A DNA stretch of 64,000 nucleotides, taken from Sphingobium xanthum. Its GTDB lineage: Bacteria > Pseudomonadota > Alphaproteobacteria > Sphingomonadales > Sphingomonadaceae. Within the stretch, counting starts at the first letter, position 1; each line of letters starts with the position of its first letter. Both the position numbers and the translations under genes were made by a program. Positions 57,824-64,000 of this stretch are shown here, in pieces. The notes under the pieces are model-generated. The model was not told where the DNA came from, ran no database searches, and saw nothing but the letters and a program-made list of their open reading frames with translations. The stretch spans positions 348,001 to 412,000 of the forward strand of contig NZ_JAHKKS010000003.1 in NCBI RefSeq assembly GCF_019737615.1, read 5' to 3'.

Positions 57824-59026
57824 CTATTTGAGCGCGGCGCAAGCTTCCTGGATGCGCGTGCAGGCCTTTTTCAGGATCTCGTCCGAGGTCGCGTAGCTGA
57901 CGCGGAAGGCCGGAGCGAGGCCGAAGGCGCCGCCATGCACGGCCGCGACATTGCCCGCTTCGAGGAAATAATTGATGAGATCCTCGTCGGTCGCGATCTT
58001 GCGGCCGTCCGGCGCGGTCTTGCCGATACAGCTCGAGGCATCCGGATAGACGTAGAAGGCGCCTTCCGGCGTCGGGCAATTGAGGCCCGGCGCGTCGTTC
58101 AGCATGGCAACGACGAGATCGCGGCGCTTGCGGAACGCCTCGTTGCGATCGGCGAGAAAGTCCTGATCGCCGTTCAGCGCCGCCGCGGCCGCCGCCTGGC
58201 TGATCGAACAGGGATTGGAGGTCGACTGCGACTGCAGCTTGGCCATCGCCTTGATGATCCACTGCGGGCCACCGGCATAGCCGATGCGCCACCCGGTCAT
58301 CGAATAGGCCTTAGAGCAGCCGTTCACGGTGAGCGTGCGCTCGTAAAGATCCGGGCAGACCTGCGCGATCGTCTTGAACGGCGTCGGCGCGTACCAGACA
58401 TGCTCATACATATCGTCGGTCAGGATCATGACGTGCGGATGGCGACGCAGCACCTCGCCGAGCGCGATCAGCTCGTCGCCCGAATAGGCGGCGCCGGTCG
58501 GGTTCGAGGGCGAGTTCAATAGCACCCAGCGCGTCTTCGGCGTGATCGCCGCCTCGAGCTGCTCGGGCAGAATCTTGTAGAGCTGGTTGGCACCGGCCGA
58601 GATGATGACCGGCGTGCCACCCGCGAAGTTCACGATGTCGGGATAGCTCACCCAGTAGGGCGCGGGGATGATGACCTCGTCGCCAGCCTCGACCGTCGCG
58701 AGCAGCGCGTTGAACAAAGTGTGCTTGCCGCCCGAGTTCACGCTGATCTGACCGAGCTCGTAGCTCAGATCGTTGTCGCGCTTGAACTTGGCGGCGATCG
58801 CTTCCTTGAGCTCGGCCGTGCCGTCAACGTTGGTATATTTGGTCTGCCCATTGCGGATCGCCGCAATGCCCGCTTCCTTGACGAAATCGGGCGTATCGAA
58901 ATCCGGTTCGCCCGCCGAAAGGCCGATAATATCCTTGCCCTCGCGCTTCAGGGCGATGACGCGATCGGTCATGGCGAGCGTGGCGCTGGGCTGGATGCGG
59001 CCGAGGGCAGCGGAAGTCCGGGGCAT
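57824..59026 (-). CDS. aspC: Pyridoxal-phosphate aspartate aminotransferase
   Basis: The 400-residue protein is a class I aminotransferase of the bacterial alpha-1 gamma type, which transfers the amino group of aspartate to 2-oxoglutarate (and often accepts prephenate). Visible are SATLAMTDRVIALKREGKDI, GLSAGEPDFDTPDFV, LNSPSNPTGAAYS and the PLP lysine in NGCSKAYSMTGWRIGY (about residue 238), plus FRVSYATSDE. AGGAGTGACTTC precedes the ATG at 59026. Confidence 0.95.
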   Translation of the reverse strand: MPRTSAALGRIQPSATLAMTDRVIALKREGKDIIGLSAGEPDFDTPDFVKEAGIAAIRNGQTKYTNVDGTAELKEAIAAKFKRDNDLSYELGQISVNSGGKHTLFNALLATVEAGDEVIIPAPYWVSYPDIVNFAGGTPVIISAGANQLYKILPEQLEAAITPKTRWVLLNSPSNPTGAAYSGDELIALGEVLRRHPHVMILTDDMYEHVWYAPTPFKTIAQVCPDLYERTLTVNGCSKAYSMTGWRIGYAGGPQWIIKAMAKLQSQSTSNPCSISQAAAAAALNGDQDFLADRNEAFRKRRDLVVAMLNDAPGLNCPTPEGAFYVYPDASSCIGKTAPDGRKIATDEDLINYFLEAGNVAAVHGGAFGLAPAFRVSYATSDEILKKACTRIQEACAALK

Positions 59027-59088
59027 GAAGTCACTCCTGGCGGTCAGGGACATGTCCGGGGTCCCGGACGGCGCAGCCCGTAGCGCGC

Positions 59089-59745
59089 TCAGCCGCCCGG
59101 TGCAACCTTGGGGGCAACCACCGTTGCCGCTACGAGACCGCGGGCCGCATTGCCGATGAAGAAGCCCTTGTCGAGATCATGCGGCCGCAGATCCGCTTCC
59201 TCCGCCTCGCCCAGATCGAGCAGGCTCTGGCGGAGCACGCCCGGCAGGAGGCCGCGCGAAAGCGGCGGGGTCAGCAACCGGTCGCCACGCTCCACGAAGA
59301 TGGACGAGAAGCAGCCCTCGGTCAGATAGCCCTGCGCATCGGTCAGCAGCACTTCGAACGTGCCGCCCTTGCGCAGCGCTTCCTGGTAATGGCGGCGGTC
59401 GGTCGTCTTGTTGCGGATGCGCAGGTCGTCGCCGGGCAGTGAGCGCGGCACGATCGCCACCTGCATGATCGCCTGCGGCCAGGGCGAGGCGCCCCGCACC
59501 TCGACGGCGATCTCACCGCCCTTGGCGAGCAGGACGCGCACGCGCTTGGCCTCAACGAAGCCGAACGTCGCGGCCTGCAGCTCGTTGCGCAGCGCATGAC
59601 GGTTGAGCCGAAAGCCAAGCAAATCCGCGCTTTTCTGGAGACGGGCGATGTGCAGCTCGAGCATCGGCAGGCCAATTGCCGGGTCGAAAGCCATGGTCTC
59701 GATCAGATCGAACCGTAACGCTTCCTCGACCAGACCCACCGCCAC
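59089..59745 (-). CDS. Class IV aminotransferase, probable aminodeoxychorismate lyase (PabC), GTG start
   Basis: The 218-residue protein has the fold-type IV PLP pattern: FDLIETMAFDPAIGLPMLEL, HIARLQKSADLLGFRLN, NKTTDRRHYQEALRKGGTFE, LTDAQGYLTEGCFSSIFVER and PPLSRGLLPGVLRQSLLDLG. It is presumably the PabC step of folate synthesis, forming 4-aminobenzoate. The only plausible start is GTG at 59745 (TAGAGGGACG before it), seven bases after the pabB stop. The frame stays open far upstream on the pabB side in another phase, so it may be one half of a split PabB-PabC fusion. Confidence 0.85.
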   Translation of the reverse strand: MAVGLVEEALRFDLIETMAFDPAIGLPMLELHIARLQKSADLLGFRLNRHALRNELQAATFGFVEAKRVRVLLAKGGEIAVEVRGASPWPQAIMQVAIVPRSLPGDDLRIRNKTTDRRHYQEALRKGGTFEVLLTDAQGYLTEGCFSSIFVERGDRLLTPPLSRGLLPGVLRQSLLDLGEAEEADLRPHDLDKGFFIGNAARGLVAATVVAPKVAPGG

Positions 59746-59752
59746 CGTCCCT

Positions 59753-60931
59753 CTAGCGCACCGCGACGAAGCGGGCCTTGTCCAGGCATTCCTGCCATTC
59801 CGCATCGGGCTGACTGTCTGCGACGATCCCCGAACCAAGACCGAGTATGCCCGACTGCGCGCCCGATTCCAGCGAAATGGTACGAATGGCGACATTGAAC
59901 CGCGCACTGCCATCCGGGCCGATATGGCCGATGCTGCCGGTATAGAGGCCGCGACCGTACCGCTCGACCTCACGGATCACTTCCATGGCGCGCAGCTTGG
60001 GCGCGCCGGTGATCGAACCGCAGGGGAAAAGCGCCCGGATGACGTCGACCGAGCCGAGGCCATCGCGAAGGCGGCCCTGCACGATCGAGATCATCTGGTG
60101 GATCGTCGGATAGGTCTCGACCTTGAAAAGCTGCGGCACCTTGACGCTGCCGGCCTGCGTCACGCGCGATATGTCGTTGCGCAGCAGATCGACGATCATG
60201 AGATTTTCGGCGCGCTGCTTGGGATCGGTCGCAAGCTCGACGATCGCCGCCGCATCCTCCTCCACCGTCGGCAGGCGCCGCGCCGTGCCCTTCATCGGCC
60301 GGGTCTCGATGCGCCCGTCCTCCAGCGCGAAGAAGCTCTCCGGCGAGAAGGAAAGGATATGCCGCCCGTCATGCCGGATGAGCGCGCCATAGCCGGCGGC
60401 GGCCTGCGGCCGGACCGCGGCATAGGCCGCGAGCGGATCGCCGGTGATCGGCAGGCTGGCGAGAAAGGTCAGGTTCGCCTGATAGATGTCGCCGGCGCGG
60501 ATATAGTCCAGCACCTTGCCGATGGCGGTGTCATAGTCCGCGCGCGACACTAGCGGCTCGACCACGCCCACGGCGTCCCGATCCGGCGCCGGCAGCAAGT
60601 CCGGCACCTCCGCGGGCGTGAGCGATTGCCCGTTCTTGAAAAGACCGAACCAGAGCAACGGCCCATTGTCGCCGTCCCGCGGCTGGAAGCGCGTCAGGCG
60701 CGGCTCGAAGGCATGGCCCGCCGCATAGCTCAGATAGCCCGCCGCATGCAGACCGCCCTCCGTCGCCGCCTCGATGCGGGCGAGCGCGGGCAGAACATCG
60801 TCCAGCCGGTCGGCCTGGACGATCTCCACCGGATCGCGAAACAACATGCTGCGCCCCGCTCCATCCACGCTCGCATCATCGAGCAGGACGAAGGGTGCGT
60901 CCGCACCCTCTGGCAATTGGGCAAGACTCAT
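59753..60931 (-). CDS. pabB: Aminodeoxychorismate synthase component I PabB
   Basis: PabB converts chorismate and ammonia to aminodeoxychorismate in folate synthesis. The 392 residues cover the complete chorismate-binding enzyme: AGYLSYAAGHAFEPRL, VLDYIRAGDIYQANLTFLAS, LSFSPESFFALEDGRIETRP, MKGTARRLPTVEEDA, ENLMIVDLLRNDISRVTQAG, FPCGSITGAPKLRAMEVIRE and a final AEWQECLDKARFVAVR. The stop lies seven bases before the PabC-like gene, in another phase. PabA glutaminase is not in the window. Confidence 0.95.
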   Translation of the reverse strand: MSLAQLPEGADAPFVLLDDASVDGAGRSMLFRDPVEIVQADRLDDVLPALARIEAATEGGLHAAGYLSYAAGHAFEPRLTRFQPRDGDNGPLLWFGLFKNGQSLTPAEVPDLLPAPDRDAVGVVEPLVSRADYDTAIGKVLDYIRAGDIYQANLTFLASLPITGDPLAAYAAVRPQAAAGYGALIRHDGRHILSFSPESFFALEDGRIETRPMKGTARRLPTVEEDAAAIVELATDPKQRAENLMIVDLLRNDISRVTQAGSVKVPQLFKVETYPTIHQMISIVQGRLRDGLGSVDVIRALFPCGSITGAPKLRAMEVIREVERYGRGLYTGSIGHIGPDGSARFNVAIRTISLESGAQSGILGLGSGIVADSQPDAEWQECLDKARFVAVR

Positions 60932-61050
60932 CGCGCTCTATTGGCAGCGCGGGGCGGACAAGGCCAGCCTTTCGGAACCGGCGACAGAAGCGGCGCGCTC
61001 CGCTACAACAGGCGGGCACCGCGACCGGTGCCTTTCGCGGGAGTCGCCCG

Positions 61051-61740
61051 ATGGGACAATCGACCTGCCTCGCCCTCGCCATGGCCAGCTTCGTCGGCAC
61101 GCATCTGCTGCTCTCGCACCCGCTGCGCGCGCCCACTGTTCGCGCCCTGGGCGAGAAGGGATTTCTCGGGCTTTACAGCCTGATCTCCTTCGCGACCCTC
61201 GGCTGGGTGATCTATATTATCTGGCGCTCGCCCGCGCAGACGCCGCTCTGGGTCGCGCCGCTCTGGGGCTGGCATGTCGCGACGCTCGTCATGCTGATCG
61301 CGACGATCCTGCTGGTTGGCTCGCTGATCGGCAATCCGGCCATGGTCGACCCGACCGGCCAGCCGAAATTCCCGGCGCAGGCACGCGGCGTCTATGCGAT
61401 CACGCGGCACCCGATGATGTGGTCCTTCATCCTCTGGGCGATCGTGCATGCTGCGCTCTGGGGCACGCCGAAGACCCTGATCATCGCGGCAGGCATCGGC
61501 GGTCTCTCGCTGATCGGCGCGCTCGGGCAGGACGCCAAGAAGGCGAAAACGATCGGCGCCGCCTGGCAGGACTGGCAGGCACGGACCAGCTTCATTCCGT
61601 TCGCCGCTTTGCTCGGCGGCAGGGCGCAATGGAGCGCGGTGATGCCCGGCGCCATTCCCCTGATCGGCGGCCTGGTCCTCTGGCTGGTCGCGAGCTGGCT
61701 GCATCCCATGCCCACCGGCCCGTGGCTGTGGACTGGCTGA
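61051..61740 (+). CDS. NnrU family integral membrane protein
   Basis: The 229-residue protein has about six transmembrane helices (TCLALAMASFVGTHLLLSHP, GLYSLISFATLGWVIYIIWR, ATLVMLIATILLVGSLIGNP, PLIGGLVLWLVASWLH) and the ARGVYAITRHPMMWSFILWA segment, the NnrU signature that is distantly related to isoprenylcysteine methyltransferases. NnrU was named in denitrifying bacteria, but no nitrogen-oxide genes are adjacent. The function is unknown. GGGAG is placed seven bases before the ATG. Confidence 0.85.
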   Translation: MGQSTCLALAMASFVGTHLLLSHPLRAPTVRALGEKGFLGLYSLISFATLGWVIYIIWRSPAQTPLWVAPLWGWHVATLVMLIATILLVGSLIGNPAMVDPTGQPKFPAQARGVYAITRHPMMWSFILWAIVHAALWGTPKTLIIAAGIGGLSLIGALGQDAKKAKTIGAAWQDWQARTSFIPFAALLGGRAQWSAVMPGAIPLIGGLVLWLVASWLHPMPTGPWLWTG

Positions 61741-61881
61741 CACAGTCCGGCGAAAAACCGACGGTACTGCTCCAAAACTGAACAGCCGACCCAACTGATG
61801 ACAGGCTTTGTCATTGGCCGTTCAGCATTGCGACGCATAGATCGGACGCGGTTGGGGCCAGACGCAGTGGGAGCGGCGGCA

Positions 61882-62055
61882 ATGATGTCCGGCTATGGCA
61901 GGATTGCGGGAGCAACGACCGTCGTGATTGCGGCGCTGGCCGTGGCGTCGCTGTTGGAAACGGTGCCCGAGGCGGTGCGCTGGGCACTGCTCATCTGCTC
62001 GCTGGGCTTCATCGGCGCGACCCTGCGCCTGCATCAGCTCGACGCACGCTCCTGA
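61882..62055 (+). CDS. Small membrane protein of 57 residues
   Basis: The product has two short hydrophobic segments (IAGATTVVIAALAVASLLET and VRWALLICSLGFIGATLRLH). GGAGCGG precedes the double ATG at 61882. I do not recognise a family. The gene is convergent with prs, 27 bases away. A somewhat longer frame opens at 61798 but has no ribosome site. Confidence 0.5.
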   Translation: MMSGYGRIAGATTVVIAALAVASLLETVPEAVRWALLICSLGFIGATLRLHQLDARS

Positions 62056-62082
62056 CGTAACCGAAGACTGGCAGCGACCGCC

Positions 62083-63018
62083 TCAGTCGAACAGCGAGCT
62101 GACCGAGCTCTCGTCCGCGATGCGCCGGATCGCTTCGCCGAGAAGCGGTGCGATCGGCAGCTGGCGAATCTTCGAAGACGCGGTGACGCCGTCCGTCCCC
62201 AGGATCGAATCGGTGATGACCAGTTCGCGCAGCTCCGAGCCTTCGACTCGCGCCACCGCGCCGCCCGACAGCACGCCATGCGTCACATAGGCAACGACAT
62301 CCGTGGCGCCTGCCGCCTTGAGCGCACCGGCTGCGTTGCAGAGCGTGCCGGCCGAATCGACGATATCGTCGATGAGGATGCAGAAGCGTCCCTTCACGTC
62401 GCCGATCACGTTCATCACTTCCGACTCGCCGGCGCGCTCGCGGCGCTTGTCGATGATGGCGAGCGGTGCGTTGTCGAGGCGCTTGGCAAGCGCGCGGGCG
62501 CGAACCACGCCGCCGACGTCCGGCGAGACGACCATCAGATTCTCATTCGGGAAGCGCGCCTGAATATCGGCCGACATGACAGGCGCGCCGAACAGATTGT
62601 CCGTGGGGATGTCGAAGAAGCCCTGAATCTGCCCGGCATGGAGATCGACCGAGAGGACGCGGTTGGCGCCCGCGACGGTGATGAGATTGGCGACGAGCTT
62701 GGCCGAGATCGGCGTGCGCGGACCGGGCTTCCGGTCCTGCCGCGCATAGCCGAAATAGGGCATCACGGCCGTGATCCGCTTCGCCGACGCACGCTTGAGC
62801 GCGTCGATCATGATCAGCAGTTCCATGAGATTGTCGTTGGCGGGATAGCTGGTCGACTGGAGGACGAACACATCCTCGCCGCGCACATTCTCGTGAATCT
62901 CGACGAAGATCTCCTCGTCGGCGAATCGGCGGACGCTCGCCTGCGTCAGCGGCAGCTCGACATAGCTCGCAATCGCCTGTGCCAGCGGCAGATTGCCGTT
63001 GCCCGAGATGAGTTTCAT
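62083..63018 (-). CDS. prs: Ribose-phosphate pyrophosphokinase
   Basis: Prs makes PRPP from ribose 5-phosphate and ATP for nucleotide, histidine and tryptophan synthesis. The 311-residue protein is standard: [92 protein letters not shown] and the PRPP loop [13 protein letters not shown]. It is divergent from nadE across a 192-base spacer. Confidence 0.97.
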   Translation of the reverse strand: MKLISGNGNLPLAQAIASYVELPLTQASVRRFADEEIFVEIHENVRGEDVFVLQSTSYPANDNLMELLIMIDALKRASAKRITAVMPYFGYARQDRKPGPRTPISAKLVANLITVAGANRVLSVDLHAGQIQGFFDIPTDNLFGAPVMSADIQARFPNENLMVVSPDVGGVVRARALAKRLDNAPLAIIDKRRERAGESEVMNVIGDVKGRFCILIDDIVDSAGTLCNAAGALKAAGATDVVAYVTHGVLSGGAVARVEGSELRELVITDSILGTDGVTASSKIRQLPIAPLLGEAIRRIADESSVSSLFD

Positions 63019-63108
63019 GATCGCTGCCCTTGCCGCCTTGCCCCGCGCCCCTCTAGCGGCGCGATGGCCCCCTGAAAAGCCGCTTATGACGGTTTGGCGA
63101 CAGGACAT

Positions 63109-63140
63109 CGCGCGATTTGCCCGAGCCGCCAAATCGCGCG
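63109..63140. promoter_or_regulatory. 11-bp perfect inverted repeat between prs and nadE
   Basis: CGCGCGATTTG (63109-63119) and CAAATCGCGCG (63130-63140) are perfect inverted copies around a 10-base loop, centred in the divergent promoter region of prs and nadE. It could be an operator of about 32 bp or an RNA hairpin in the nadE leader. There is no T-run. I know of no named regulator with this site. Confidence 0.5.
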
Positions 63141-63210
63141 TTTGGCGTTTTCGCATTCTGCGAGTCGTCGCCTGTTCCAGCCGACTTCAGAATGCTCTAG
63201 AGCCGCGCCC

Positions 63211-64000
63211 ATGACCGACCGCCTCCGCATCGCCTTGGCCCAGCTCAACCAGAGCATGGGCGACCTCCTCGGCAATGCCGATGCGATGCTCGCTTGGCGC
63301 GCCGATGCAGCGGCCGAGGGCGCCGATCTCGTCGTTTTTCCCGAGCTGCAGCTGATCGGCTATCCGCCCGAGGATCTGGTGCTGAAGCCGGCGCTGGTCG
63401 CGCGCGCCGAGACGGAATTGCACCGCCTCGCCGACGCGACGGCGGACGGCGGCCCGGCGATGCTGGTCGGCACGGTGATCGCCAACCAGGGCGCGCTGTT
63501 CAATTGCGCAGTGCTGCTCGACGGCGGCGAGATCGTCGCCATCCGCCAGAAGCGCGAGCTCCCCAACTACGGCACGTTCGACGAGAAGCGCCTGTTCGCG
63601 CCCGGCCCGCTGCCCGATCCGGTCGAATTTCGCGGCGTGAAGCTCGGCCTGCCGATCTGCGAGGATATCTGGTTCCCCTTCGTGACGGCGCATCTCGCCG
63701 AACAAGGCGCGGAAATTCTCATTTCGATCAACGGCAGCCCCTATGAAGTCGCCAAGGACGATTTCCGCATCAAGGGCGTCTGCGCCCAGCGAGTCGAAGA
63801 GACCGACCTGCCGCTACTCTATCTCAACCGCGTCGGCGGTCAGGACGAACTCGTGTTCGACGGCGCGTCGTTCATCCTCAATGCTGACGGTGATATCGCG
63901 CATTGCCTGCCCGACTGGGACGAAGCGCTGGTCGTCACCGACTGGGTGCGCGAGGCGGACGGCAGCTGGTTCTGCAAGCCGGGAGAAGTCCATGAGCTCG
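63211..64000 (+). CDS. nadE: Glutamine-dependent NAD synthetase, N-terminal part (runs off the window)
   Basis: The 263 complete codons present cover the nitrilase-type glutaminase domain that supplies ammonia to the NAD synthetase domain beyond the window. The triad is visible: Glu in VVFPELQLIGYPPEDL, Lys in RQKRELPNYGTFDEKR and Cys in GLPICEDIWFP. SINGSPYEVAKDDFR and CAQRVEETDLPLLYLNRVGG follow. The ATG at 63211 has no strong ribosome site; the start fits the family (MTDRLRIALAQLNQSMGDL). Confidence 0.93.
   Translation, partial: MTDRLRIALAQLNQSMGDLLGNADAMLAWRADAAAEGADLVVFPELQLIGYPPEDLVLKPALVARAETELHRLADATADGGPAMLVGTVIANQGALFNCAVLLDGGEIVAIRQKRELPNYGTFDEKRLFAPGPLPDPVEFRGVKLGLPICEDIWFPFVTAHLAEQGAEILISINGSPYEVAKDDFRIKGVCAQRVEETDLPLLYLNRVGGQDELVFDGASFILNADGDIAHCLPDWDEALVVTDWVREADGSWFCKPGEVHEL

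Noticed and set aside
1-64000. tRNA, rRNA, integrase-bounded islands, toxin-antitoxin or restriction systems
   Set aside because: I looked through the intergenic spaces and found no cloverleaf, attachment-site duplication, transposase, or defence gene; the only tyrosine recombinase is the housekeeping XerC.

Overview
This is a GC-rich, almost gap-free chromosomal stretch of an alphaproteobacterium, most likely a member of the Sphingomonadaceae. The reasons are three short secreted proteins ending in the PEPxxWAMM sorting signal typical of sphingomonads, the DnaA, flagellar and CobS/CobT gene types, and intergenic palindromes of the kind common in sphingomonad genomes (this last point is recalled, not searched). 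There is no rRNA, tRNA, CRISPR array, transposase or phage gene in the window.

Layout. 1-3.5 kb: the end of a probable ABC-2 exporter permease, a NodT-type outer-membrane efflux lipoprotein, and dnaA with a strong terminator. 3.6-22.8 kb: a flagellar block. It holds a monocistronic flagellin gene (minus strand), a sigma-54 activator, and one long, tightly overlapped operon fliEFGHIJKLMNOPQR-flhB. These are followed by an inserted minus-strand asparagine-synthase-like gene, an unknown late gene, fliD and fliS. FliA-type promoters (TAAA-N15-NCCGT) can be read in front of fliC, the unknown gene and fliD. FliM has no recognisable CheY-binding N-terminus.

22.8-36.8 kb: mostly housekeeping and envelope genes. 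These are a cluster of covarying hairpin repeats, ung, a DUF808 membrane protein, a membrane-anchored trypsin-like protease, a DUF1203 protein, ada, a Pro/Ala-rich membrane protein, priA, a DUF4197 lipoprotein, and a LuxR-VIT/CCC1 pair in which the VIT gene carries an in-frame TGA. A cytochrome b561, an LtrA-type protein and a transaldolase-like aldolase (fsa) follow. 36.8-43.3 kb: an LpoA-like lipoprotein divergent from rsmI-yraN-gshB, a DedA protein, and an overlapping NUDIX-xerC-YqeY-like operon.

43-51 kb: bolA, a J-domain protein, a YegD-like Hsp70, cobS and cobT. Three PEP-CTERM genes, each with a similar terminator hairpin, sit between cobS and cobT. 51.3-56.6 kb: a compact surface-polysaccharide operon (Wzx-type flippase, two different pyruvyltransferase-type proteins, two glycosyltransferases) entered immediately after a 10-codon orphan ORF behind cobT. 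56.6-64 kb: secreted msrA, a small exported protein, aspartate aminotransferase, pabB and a GTG-started class IV aminotransferase that looks like a split PabB-PabC fusion, a NnrU-type membrane protein, prs, and the first 263 codons of glutamine-dependent NAD synthetase.

No single unmistakable new defence or mobile system is visible. The observations I consider most worth following are the covarying hairpin repeat family, the extra genes embedded in the flagellar locus with their FliA promoters, the FliM lacking the CheY-docking peptide, the PEP-CTERM cassette splitting cobS/cobT, and the nonsense-interrupted VIT gene.
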